A DNA stretch of 64,000 bases from an uncultured Prevotella sp. (GTDB taxonomy: Bacteria > Bacteroidota > Bacteroidia > Bacteroidales > Bacteroidaceae): contig CALUFN010000007.1 of the NCBI GenBank assembly GCA_944319945.1, forward strand, positions 1 to 64,000, read 5' to 3'. The position numbers and the translations under genes were made by a program. The number at the start of each line of letters is the position of its first letter. The first letter of the stretch is position 1. The notes beneath the pieces are model-generated. The model worked only from the letters and a program-made list of their open reading frames with translations, had not been told where the DNA came from and made no database searches. Below, piece by piece: positions 17,878 to 25,149 of the stretch.

Positions 17878-17885
17878 CAAAATTA
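17878..17885 (-). promoter_or_regulatory. nadB -7 box
   Basis: Minus strand TAATTTTG. The leader to the ATG at 17766 would be about 105 nt and would include the class B words. Confidence 0.5.
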
Positions 17886-17982
17886 ATAAGAAAATCCGAT
17901 AAATGTAATGCCTTTTGCCGTTTTTGACACATAAAACACTTCTTTAAGTGCCCGACTGTGTGCTTTTTACTGATAAAATGAC

Positions 17983-17990
17983 TAATTTTG
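17983..17990 (+). promoter_or_regulatory. -7 box of the PH-like gene; very short leader
   Basis: TAATTTTG ends 11 bp before the ATG at 18002, so the 5' leader is only a few bases and translation is close to leaderless. Confidence 0.55.
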
Positions 17991-18001
17991 CAACTCAGAA
18001 C

Positions 18002-18406
18002 ATGAACCGTACATTCCATTACAAGGCATCGTTGCTTAATTACGCGGGCGTCGCCGTGACGGCCGCTGCCGCCTTATGCGTGTTTTGGCACAGGTCGGCG
18101 GCCAACGCCGTCGTGGGCACCGTGCTGATGCTGGCCGTGGTGCTGATGGTCGAAAGGATCATCCACACCGCATACGTGTTTACCGACGACGGCCTGCTCG
18201 TAGTAAGCAAGGGGCGCTTCTTGCGCCCCGTAAGCATACGCGTTGGCGACATCATAGAGGTAAAGAGAATGCGCATGAGTGTGCTGCCGCAGGGCTACGT
18301 GCTAATAAGATATGGCGCGGGCCACGAACTGTCGGTGCAACCGGCCAACGAGGATGCCTTCATCAACGAGATAAGGCGCAGGCAGGAGCCTGACGGACAA
18401 CAATGA
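18002..18406 (+). CDS. PH-like (bPH) domain membrane protein
   Basis: A 134-residue protein with two transmembrane helices (SLLNYAGVAVTAAAALCVFW and ANAVVGTVLMLAVVLMVERI), then a small beta-rich domain (AYVFTDDGLLVVSKGRFLRPVSIRVGDIIEVKRMR) like bacterial PH domains. Family members bind lipids or envelope partners, but none of the roles is firm. The ATG at 18002 is chosen because the promoter box at 17983-17990 would lie inside a longer gene. Its stop overlaps the start of the S13 peptidase gene by four bases (ATGA), which indicates coupling. Confidence 0.7.
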   Translation: MNRTFHYKASLLNYAGVAVTAAAALCVFWHRSAANAVVGTVLMLAVVLMVERIIHTAYVFTDDGLLVVSKGRFLRPVSIRVGDIIEVKRMRMSVLPQGYVLIRYGAGHELSVQPANEDAFINEIRRRQEPDGQQ

Positions 18407-19731
18407 AGAGAAAGGGCGAAAACGTGACATTTCCAACCAGACATACACAGCCCGGCCGCCTCGCGGTCGCGGTTATTACTGTAATCTTACTGATTTCGGC
18501 GGCAATGCCGCCCTCGACTTACTGCCGCGCGGCTGCCGCCGAGGCCTGCGGCTACGCCCCGGCTGACACAGTAGAGGCTGACACGGCCGTGGCAGACACC
18601 GCTGCCGAAGCCGACGGCAGGCCGTGGCCTGAAAACGTAGTGGCACGACTTGAAACGCTGTTAGAGAGCAGCATCTTCGAGACTTCCACCGTAGGGATGA
18701 TGGTCTACGACCTTACGGCCGACTCCGCAATATTCAAGCACAACGAGCGACAACTGATGCGACCGGCCAGCACGCTGAAGATGATGGTGGCCGTAGCCGC
18801 GCTCGACCGTCTCGGCGAAGACCACGAATACACGACCGAACTACTGCACACGGGCGAAGTGGAGGGCGCGGTGCTCCACGGCGACGTCTACTGCAAAGGC
18901 GGCTTCGACCCCGCGTTCGACAATTCAGACCTCAACGCCTTCGTCGACAGCATCAGGCGGCTCGGCATTGACACTATACGCGGCGACATTTACGCCGACG
19001 TATCAATGAAAGACTCAGACCGCTTAGGCGAAGGCTGGTGCTGGGACGACGACAACCCAGCGCTCTCTCCCCTGCTCGTATCACGCAAGGACGAGTTTAC
19101 CGAGCGGCTGCGCGACCGGCTCCACCGCGCCGGCATAGAGACCGAGGGCGAGCTGCGCACGGGCCGCACGCCGCACGGGGCGCACATGCTTTGCACCGTA
19201 AGGCGCAGACTGGCCGACATATTGCCGCGCATGATGAAGAAGAGCGACAACTTGTATTCCGAGTCGGTGTTCTACCACTTGGCGGCCTCGGCAGGAGCGT
19301 CCACGCCCGCCACGGCGCGGCAGGGCCGCCGCATGATGAACCGACTGATAGAAAAGCTCGGCTATAAGCCGTCGAAATATTACATCGCCGACGGCAGCGG
19401 ACTATCCTTATATAATTATGTGTCGCCCGAACTCGAGGTGGCTTTTCTCCGTTACGCTTACACAAAGGATAAGATCTACGTACCCCTGTACGCGTCGATG
19501 CCCGTAGCCGGCATCGACGGGACGCTCGACGACCGCATGCGCCGGGGCCACGCCCGCGGCAACGTGCATGCCAAAACGGGCACGGTGACGGGCGTAAGCG
19601 CCCTTGCAGGCTACTGCACGGCGGCCAACGGGCACACTCTCTGCTTCTCGATCATCAACATGGGCATACGCCACTCGTCGTCGGGCCGACGCTTCCAAGA
19701 CCGCGTGTGCGAGGCCCTTTGCCGTCCGTAA
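18403..19731 (+). CDS. dacB: D-alanyl-D-alanine carboxypeptidase/endopeptidase, S13 (PBP4) family
   Basis: A periplasmic penicillin-binding protein that trims or cleaves peptidoglycan stem peptides; 442 residues. The three serine-peptidase motifs are visible: SxxK in MRPASTLKMMVAVAALDRLG, SxN in KKSDNLYSE, and KTG in HAKTGTVTGVSALAGY. An N-terminal hydrophobic segment (LAVAVITVILLISAAMPPSTYC) is a signal sequence or anchor preceded by a short polar tail. The ATG overlaps the stop of the PH-like gene, so the two form an operon. Confidence 0.93.
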   Translation: MKRKGENVTFPTRHTQPGRLAVAVITVILLISAAMPPSTYCRAAAAEACGYAPADTVEADTAVADTAAEADGRPWPENVVARLETLLESSIFETSTVGMMVYDLTADSAIFKHNERQLMRPASTLKMMVAVAALDRLGEDHEYTTELLHTGEVEGAVLHGDVYCKGGFDPAFDNSDLNAFVDSIRRLGIDTIRGDIYADVSMKDSDRLGEGWCWDDDNPALSPLLVSRKDEFTERLRDRLHRAGIETEGELRTGRTPHGAHMLCTVRRRLADILPRMMKKSDNLYSESVFYHLAASAGASTPATARQGRRMMNRLIEKLGYKPSKYYIADGSGLSLYNYVSPELEVAFLRYAYTKDKIYVPLYASMPVAGIDGTLDDRMRRGHARGNVHAKTGTVTGVSALAGYCTAANGHTLCFSIINMGIRHSSSGRRFQDRVCEALCRP

Positions 19732-19802
19732 GGACGCAGCAGGAGAGCCTTTTACGCACAAAATGAGAAAGGCTCATAACGCATTAATAACCAACGAGTT
19801 AC

Positions 19803-19875
19803 CAAAAGGCCACCTTTTGGGATGCAAAAGGTGGCCTTTTGTCGTGTAAAAGACAACCTTTTACAATGCGAAAAG
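19803..19875. repeat. class A palindromic array, copy 4
   Basis: Units at about 19803, 19824, 19846 and 19868 (CAAAAGGCCACCTTTT, CAAAAGGTGGCCTTTT, TAAAAGACAACCTTTT, GCGAAAAGCC). TAATAACCAACGAGTTACC precedes it; similar flanks precede copies 5 and 8. Confidence 0.85.
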
Positions 19876-19946
19876 CCATGTATCAAAATAGCGGTGGCCT
19901 ATCTTTGAGTTATATTCACCGACAAATCATTTTTTCAATCACATCA

Positions 19947-19978
19947 TTTGCAACATCGACAAAAAACCATTACCTTTG
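19947..19978 (+). promoter_or_regulatory. promoter P1 of candidate RNA 2
   Basis: TTTG (19947-19950), 20 bp, TACCTTTG (19971-19978). Confidence 0.6.
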
Positions 19979-20016
19979 CCCGAAGATAAGCAGCACTCGG
20001 CAATTTGCAAGTAAAC

Positions 20017-20045
20017 TTGCATTGCGCTCGTTTGCATTATCTTTG
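20017..20045 (+). promoter_or_regulatory. promoter P2 of candidate RNA 2 (class C-like)
   Basis: TTG (20017-20019), 18 bp, TATCTTTG (20038-20045). CTTGCATTGCGCTCG is shared with the class C promoter repeats. Confidence 0.55.
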
Positions 20046-20149
20046 CAATGTCGGCCTTGCAGAAGCCGCGCAAGCGGTGTGCGGGTTGACGACATATATG
20101 TAAGATAGCGTTTACTTGACGCTTTGAGCTTGACACTCTGAAACTTCGC

Positions 20150-20363
20150 AACTTTCCGGAACAGTCAAGAACAAGGCAACGGTAGATGCTCATGGGTGTA
20201 TATTATACAACCCTCATTGCGCGCATGCCTCCCGGCATCACGCGCAGGAGGTACGTATATACATACACGGCGTGGGCTTCTGCGTTGCTCATTCAACTGT
20301 TCCGGGCAATGCGAAGGCCTCAGAGTGTTGGACGAGCGACAGGCAAAGTTCCCACGCTTTTTT
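20150..20363 (+). ncRNA. candidate multi-hairpin RNA 2 with terminator
   Basis: Three hairpins in a row: GGGTGTATATTATACAACCC (20194-20213), GCGCGCATGCC/GGCATCACGCGC (20219-20245), and GCGTGGG (20270-20276) pairing with CCCACGC (20351-20357), followed by TTTTTT. Inside the last one two mutually exclusive stems can form: CTTCTGCGTTGC with GCAATGCGAAG, or GCTCATTCAAC with GTTGGACGAGC. It ends 90 bp before the DUF5672 start. It could be a stand-alone small RNA or an attenuator of that gene; I cannot name its family. Confidence 0.6.
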
Positions 20364-20452
20364 CGTATATCAACCATCACACATCTTAATCAAAACGCCT
20401 TGTACTGGGAACGAGAGGCACAAACAACCTAATGCCGCAACATACCCGGAAG

Positions 20453-21247
20453 ATGAAACACACGGTTAAGGTCATCATACCTTTTTATAAAGAGCAGCTC
20501 AGCAAATGGGAAACCCTGTCACTGGCAAACACGATGAAAGTGTTCTCTAAACGCAAAATAGTATTCCTCAAGCCTAACGGACTCGACATCACATACGCGA
20601 CGGCCCCGTACCCTGAGGCTGAAACCATAAGCGTGACCGACGACTGGTTAGGGACGAAAAGAGGAATAGCGGGATATAACGAAATGATGATGTCTGAGAC
20701 ATTTTACGGAATGTTCGCCGACACGGAATACATACTTATCTGCCATACCGACGCATGGGTGTTCCGTGACGAGCTTTCGGCGTGGTGCGACGGCACTTAC
20801 GACATTGTCGCCGCACCGTGGCCTACAAAACCGTTATACAAACACTTCCCGATAAAACAATATTTCCGGTTCAGGAAGCGGAATCTTCCTGACTACACGA
20901 ACATAACCGCGCCGTTGAAACACATTCCGCGCCTGACGCTTTACGGTAAAGTAGGCAATGGAGGACTTTCACTGCGAAAAGTCTCGACACATATAACGGC
21001 ATGCAGGAAATATGCGAAAGAAATTGGATTTTTCATAGCCTCAAAACAAAACGAGGACATGTTTTGGGCGCTGACGCCTAAGGAAATGGTATGTCCGGAC
21101 GAAGCGACCGCATTGAGTTTCGCGTTCGACACAAAGCCCCGACTATGTTATAAGTTAAACCACAAGCAATTACCCATGGGATGCCACCGCTTCACTCACA
21201 AATCACACACAAGGTTTTGGCAACAATTCATACCACTGTCCACCTAA
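20453..21247 (+). CDS. DUF5672 glycosyltransferase-like protein
   Basis: A 264-residue protein with segments typical of DUF5672: VIIPFYKEQLSKWETLSL at the N-terminus, DTEYILICHTDAWVF with a possible DxD-like metal site, GNGGLSLRKVS, and NEDMFWALTP near the C-terminus. The family has a GT-A-like fold and is found in glycan loci; no reaction is established for it. The ATG at 20453 is preferred over 20432 because it gives MKHTVKVIIPFYKE. No glycan cluster surrounds it. It follows the candidate RNA at 20150-20363, and may be under its control. Confidence 0.8.
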   Translation: MKHTVKVIIPFYKEQLSKWETLSLANTMKVFSKRKIVFLKPNGLDITYATAPYPEAETISVTDDWLGTKRGIAGYNEMMMSETFYGMFADTEYILICHTDAWVFRDELSAWCDGTYDIVAAPWPTKPLYKHFPIKQYFRFRKRNLPDYTNITAPLKHIPRLTLYGKVGNGGLSLRKVSTHITACRKYAKEIGFFIASKQNEDMFWALTPKEMVCPDEATALSFAFDTKPRLCYKLNHKQLPMGCHRFTHKSHTRFWQQFIPLST

Positions 21248-21373
21248 GCCGACAGCTTAACGGCACCACAATCTTCCACCGGCCGGCAACATGTAAGCCG
21301 GCCGGCATCCGCCGACAAAAGGCGAAAACAGGAAGAAAAAACCTTTCAAGCACAGGCTGCAAGACTAACACAA

Positions 21374-22798
21374 TCAAGCAAGCCCCATCTCCTTAGCCTT
21401 CTCCATGAGCAGCGCCATGAGCGGCTCGCGCTCGTTGGGCACACGGTTGTCAAGCACGGCATCCTTAAGACACTTCTTAAGCTCGCCCACCTCGCGCGAA
21501 GGCTTCAGGCCGAACATCTCCATAATCTCCGTGCCGTCGATGCAAGGTTGCAGCAGTCGCTTATAGTCTTTCTCCTTAAGGTCGTGCAACTTGGAGCGCA
21601 CTATGCGGAAGTTTTCAAGGAATTGCTTCTTGCGCACCTCGTTCTTGCTCGTGATGTCGGCCTCGCACAGCGTCATGAGGTCGTCGATGTCGTCGCCCGC
21701 GTCGTTCATCAGTCGGCGCACGGCGCTGTCGGTCACCACCTCGTCGGCTATCACTATGGGGCGCATGTGCAGGTCTACGAGTTTCCTTACGTACTTCATC
21801 TTGGCGTCCATGGGCAACTTTAGGCGGCGGAAAATGTCGGGCACCATCTTCGCTCCCACGAAGTTATGGTTGTGGAACGTCCACCCGACGGCGTTGTTCC
21901 AACGCTTGGTCTTGGGCTTGCCTATATCGTGGAGCAAGGCAGCCCAGCGCAGCCAGAGGTTGTCCGACTGCCGGCTAACGTTATCGAGCACTTCGAGCGT
22001 GTGGTAAAAGTTGTTCTTATGCGCACGACCGTTGCGCGTCTCCACAATGTCTAGGTCGGTAAGCTCGGGCAGGATGCGGGCCAGCAGACCGCAGCGGTGC
22101 AGGTCTACGAAGCCCTTGCTCGGCGCGGCGGTCATCATTATCTTGTTAAGTTCCTCCTGTATGCGCTCTCCGCTGATTATGCCTATGCGGTCGGCGTTGC
22201 GCCCGAGGGCGTCGAAGGTCTCGTCTTCGATGAAGAAGTTGAGCTGCGTGGCGAAACGTATGCAGCGCAACATGCGCAGGGGATCGTCAGAGAAGGTCAC
22301 GTCGGGGTCGAGCGGCGTGCGTATGATGCCGTCCTCAAGGTCGGCAAGCCCGTCGAAGGGGTCTACCAGTTCGCCGAAGCGCGGTCCGTTGAGACACACC
22401 GCAAGGGCGTTGATCGTAAAGTCGCGGCGGTTTTGGTCGTCCTCCAGGGTGCCGTCTTCCACCACGGGCTTACGCGAGTCGTGGCTGTAGCTCTCGCGCC
22501 TCGCCCCTACGAACTCTATCTCGAGACCGCCGCATTTCACTTGGGCCGTGCCGAAATTGCGGAACACCGAGAGCTTAGCACGCTTGCCGAGCCGCTCCTT
22601 GAGAGCCTCGGCCATGCGTATGCCGCTGCCAACGACTACCACGTCGATATCGTTAGACGGGCGTTCGAGAAACAAGTCGCGCACGTATCCACCCACGACA
22701 TAGCACTCAAGCTCCAGCTCGTCGGCCGCAGAAGATATCTTATGAAAAATTTCCTTATCAAGCAACGATGCTAAATCCGCATCAGAAAGTAACTTCAT
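21374..22798 (-). CDS. cca: CCA tRNA nucleotidyltransferase with HD domain
   Basis: It adds or repairs the 3'-CCA end of tRNAs; a class II nucleotidyltransferase of 474 residues. The catalytic motif is GGYVRDLFLERPSNDIDVVVVG near residues 37-58 with the two aspartates, followed by RRDFTINALA and RCIRFATQL. The C-terminal HD phosphohydrolase domain shows LRWAALLHDIGKPKT and MNDAGDDIDDLMTLCEAD. The gene stands alone, with a TACATTTG box upstream. Confidence 0.95.
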   Translation of the reverse strand: MKLLSDADLASLLDKEIFHKISSAADELELECYVVGGYVRDLFLERPSNDIDVVVVGSGIRMAEALKERLGKRAKLSVFRNFGTAQVKCGGLEIEFVGARRESYSHDSRKPVVEDGTLEDDQNRRDFTINALAVCLNGPRFGELVDPFDGLADLEDGIIRTPLDPDVTFSDDPLRMLRCIRFATQLNFFIEDETFDALGRNADRIGIISGERIQEELNKIMMTAAPSKGFVDLHRCGLLARILPELTDLDIVETRNGRAHKNNFYHTLEVLDNVSRQSDNLWLRWAALLHDIGKPKTKRWNNAVGWTFHNHNFVGAKMVPDIFRRLKLPMDAKMKYVRKLVDLHMRPIVIADEVVTDSAVRRLMNDAGDDIDDLMTLCEADITSKNEVRKKQFLENFRIVRSKLHDLKEKDYKRLLQPCIDGTEIMEMFGLKPSREVGELKKCLKDAVLDNRVPNEREPLMALLMEKAKEMGLA

Positions 22799-22822
22799 AA
22801 CCGATAATTTTTAAAGCGGATG

Positions 22823-22830
22823 CAAATGTA
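22823..22830 (-). promoter_or_regulatory. cca -7 box
   Basis: Minus strand TACATTTG, 25 bp ahead of the ATG. Confidence 0.55.
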
Positions 22831-22929
22831 CGAAAATTTTATCTATTTTCACACATGCGTTACATCATTTCAGATATAAAAACGATATGACATATTTTGT
22901 CGTCCACACAATTTACACTGTCTTTTAAT

Positions 22930-23014
22930 AAGACAGGCTGCGCCTCGGCAATGAAAATAAAAGCCCGATTCTCGCGCATTTATTTTGCATTGCGCTCGGC
23001 TTGCACTATCTTTG
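22930..23014 (+). repeat. class C promoter repeat, copy 1
   Basis: It begins AAGACAGGCTGCGCCTCGGC and includes CAATGAAAATAAA, then TTTATTTTGCATTGCGCTCG, CACTATCTTTGCA. The promoter elements inside are TTTG (22984-22987), 19 bp, TATCTTTG (23007-23014). CAATGAAAATAAA and TTTATTTTGCATTG form an imperfect hairpin over the -33 element. Nearly identical copies lie at 37505-37682. Confidence 0.8.
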
Positions 23015-23035
23015 CAATCTAATCACAATACTAAT

Positions 23036-23506
23036 ATGAAAATAAGGAACATAACCGTTACGCTGGCAGCATGCACCACGCTGCTGCTGGCAAGCTGCGG
23101 CGGCAACGCCGTAGAGAAGCAGGCCGGCAAGCTGCTTGAAGAGGCTAAGGCGCAATACGACAAAGGCGAATACGATGGCGCGATAATGCTGGTAGACTCG
23201 CTGCGCAAGACTTATCCGAAGGCAATCGAGGCACGCAAGCAAGGCCTGAGGCTGCTGCAGGAGGCCGAACTGAAACGCGCGCAGATGCGCGTGGAGCGCA
23301 CCGACACCACACTGCAACGAGTGGAAAGGGAGTATCAGGCGATGAAGAAGACCGTAGACTCGCTGAGAAACATAAGCCAGGCTACCGAAGAACAGCTACG
23401 GGAGGTAAACCTGACGAGGGTGAGGCGCGACTCGCTAAAGACAGTGTTCGACGTGGAATGCGCCAAAATCAAGTACATTAAGAAGAAGATGGAAGAGGCG
23501 GAATAA
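23036..23506 (+). CDS. coiled-coil lipoprotein
   Basis: A 156-residue predicted lipoprotein. The lipobox is TTLLLASCGG after MKIRNITVTLAACTT. Residues 30-60 (KQAGKLLEEAKAQYDKGEYDGAIMLVDSLRKTYPKA) resemble one TPR-like helical pair, and the remainder is an alpha-helical coiled coil rich in E, R and L. Function is unknown; similar proteins are common in Bacteroidales. The ATG at 23036 gives a good signal sequence, and the class C promoter ends 21 bp upstream. A class A array lies after it. Confidence 0.75.
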   Translation: MKIRNITVTLAACTTLLLASCGGNAVEKQAGKLLEEAKAQYDKGEYDGAIMLVDSLRKTYPKAIEARKQGLRLLQEAELKRAQMRVERTDTTLQRVEREYQAMKKTVDSLRNISQATEEQLREVNLTRVRRDSLKTVFDVECAKIKYIKKKMEEAE

Positions 23507-23563
23507 GGTCATTTTACAATCGCCTGACAACCAACGACTTACAGAAAGTCTACAAAATGGTTT

Positions 23564-23647
23564 GTAAAAGGTTACCTTTCACGACGCGAAAGGTAACCTT
23601 TTATGCTTTAAGAGGATACCTTTTACAATGCGAAAAGTAACCTTTTG
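23564..23647. repeat. class A palindromic array, copy 5
   Basis: Units at about 23564, 23586, 23609 and 23630 (TAAAAGGTTACCTTTC, CGAAAGGTAACCTTTT, AAGAGGATACCTTTT, CGAAAAGTAACCTTTT). It separates two convergent genes and directly abuts the gltD stop. Confidence 0.9.
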
Positions 23648-23652
23648 GATTA

Positions 23653-25008
23653 TCACCCAATATGTGACGTTGACAAATACTTGTGCACTTGCGCCGCAGC
23701 ATCTCGTCCGCCTGCCATCGCGCGCACCACGAGCGACGCTCCGGCGGCGGCGTCGCCGCATACGAACACGTTGGGAGCCGTCTGCGGTTGACGCGGCTTC
23801 AGGAAGCCCATGGCCAGCAGCACGATGTCGGCCTTTATTATTTCAGGTTTACCCACAGGCTCCATTTTAGGCCGCCCGCCGTCAGGATTATCCCTCCACG
23901 CTATCTCCTGAACCTCCGCACCGGTCACCTTGCCGTCCTTGCCTACAAAGCGCAGCGTGTTGATGTTCCACCGGCGCGTGCATCCCTCTTCATGGCTCGA
24001 CGTCGTTTTGAGCGTGCGCGGCCACATCGGCCACGGGTTGCACGGGTCGTCTGGACCTTCCGCCGGCTTGGGCATTATCTCTATCTGGGTGACACTGCGG
24101 CATCCCTGGCGGTGGGCCGTGCCTATGCAGTCGCTGCCGGTGTCGCCGCCCCCGATAACGAGCACGTCCTTTCCCCTGGCGTTCACCAGCTCGTCGCGCC
24201 TAATCTCGGCACCGGCCAGCACGCGGTTTTGCTGCGCCAGCATGTCAAGGGCGAAGTAAACGCCTTTCAAGTCGCGTCCGGGTACGGTAAGGTCGCGCGC
24301 CTCGGGCGTACCCGTGGCTATTACGTAGGCGTCGTATCCGTCGGGAAGTCGCCCCACGTCGATGGTCATGTTAAACTTAAACTCTATGCCTTCGGCGCGC
24401 AGTATGTCCATGCGCCGATCGATGACGGCCTTATTCAGCTTGAAATTCGGTATGCCGTAACGCAACAGTCCGCCGGCGTCCTCGTTCTTGTCGAACACCG
24501 TCACGGCATATCCCAGCAGGTTCAGGCGGTTGGCCGCGACCATTCCGGCAGGGCCGCAGCCTACCACGGCCACCTTCATTCCGTTGCGTTCGGGATGACG
24601 TATTCTGACATAGTTTTCCTCGAAGGCGTGTTCCGTTATTGCCGCCTCGTCCTCACGATTGGTCGTAGGCTCGTGTTCCACGAGGTTAAGCACGCACGCC
24701 TTCTCGCACAACGCGGGGCATACGCGGCCCGTAAACTCGGGAAAATCGTTGGTAGAATTAAGCAATCGGTAAGCCAGTTCCCAGTCGCCTCGGTACAATG
24801 CGTCGTTCCACTCCGGCGGCTTGTTGCCCAAAGGGCACGCCCAATGGCAGAAGGGCACGCCGCAATCCATGCAGCGCGACGCCTGCTGGCGGCGGTCGTT
24901 AGAGTTAAGTGTCTGTTCCACTTCGCCGAAGTCATGTATTCGGTCGTGCACAGGGCGGTATCCCGCCTCCTTGCGATGTATCGTTAGAAATGCTTTAGGG
25001 TCTCCCAT
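23653..25008 (-). CDS. gltD: glutamate synthase small subunit
   Basis: It supplies electrons from NADPH through FAD to the large subunit for making glutamate; 451 residues. The N-terminal iron-sulfur cysteines are in CMDCGVPFCHWACPLG and CPALCEKACVLN, and two nucleotide-binding motifs are AVVGCGPAGMVAANRL and VLVIGGGDTGSDCIG. VFVCGDAAAGASLVVRAMAGG closes the FAD site. The ATG at 25008 starts MGDPKAFLTIHRKEAGYRP, matching the family; the longer frame adds eight residues. It follows gltB on the same strand with a class B repeat between. Confidence 0.95.
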   Translation of the reverse strand: MGDPKAFLTIHRKEAGYRPVHDRIHDFGEVEQTLNSNDRRQQASRCMDCGVPFCHWACPLGNKPPEWNDALYRGDWELAYRLLNSTNDFPEFTGRVCPALCEKACVLNLVEHEPTTNREDEAAITEHAFEENYVRIRHPERNGMKVAVVGCGPAGMVAANRLNLLGYAVTVFDKNEDAGGLLRYGIPNFKLNKAVIDRRMDILRAEGIEFKFNMTIDVGRLPDGYDAYVIATGTPEARDLTVPGRDLKGVYFALDMLAQQNRVLAGAEIRRDELVNARGKDVLVIGGGDTGSDCIGTAHRQGCRSVTQIEIMPKPAEGPDDPCNPWPMWPRTLKTTSSHEEGCTRRWNINTLRFVGKDGKVTGAEVQEIAWRDNPDGGRPKMEPVGKPEIIKADIVLLAMGFLKPRQPQTAPNVFVCGDAAAGASLVVRAMAGGRDAAAQVHKYLSTSHIG

Positions 25009-25009
25009 A

Positions 25010-25148
25010 TTTATTAAATGAATAATGAACAATGAATAACGAAAAATCTTTTAAATGAACAATGAATAATGAATGATGAAGTTTCCTTAACCGATAATCA
25101 TAAGACCGTCAGGCTATTATTCATTTTTCATTGTTCATTTTTCATTGA
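25010..25148. repeat. class B word-built inverted repeat (gltB/gltD gap)
   Basis: ATGAACAATGAATAATGAATGATGA-type words (25012-25080) face TTATTCATTTTTCATTGTTC (25118-25140). The words occupy the whole interval between the gltB stop and the gltD start, so they supply the gltD leader. Confidence 0.7.
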
Positions 25149-25149
25149 T

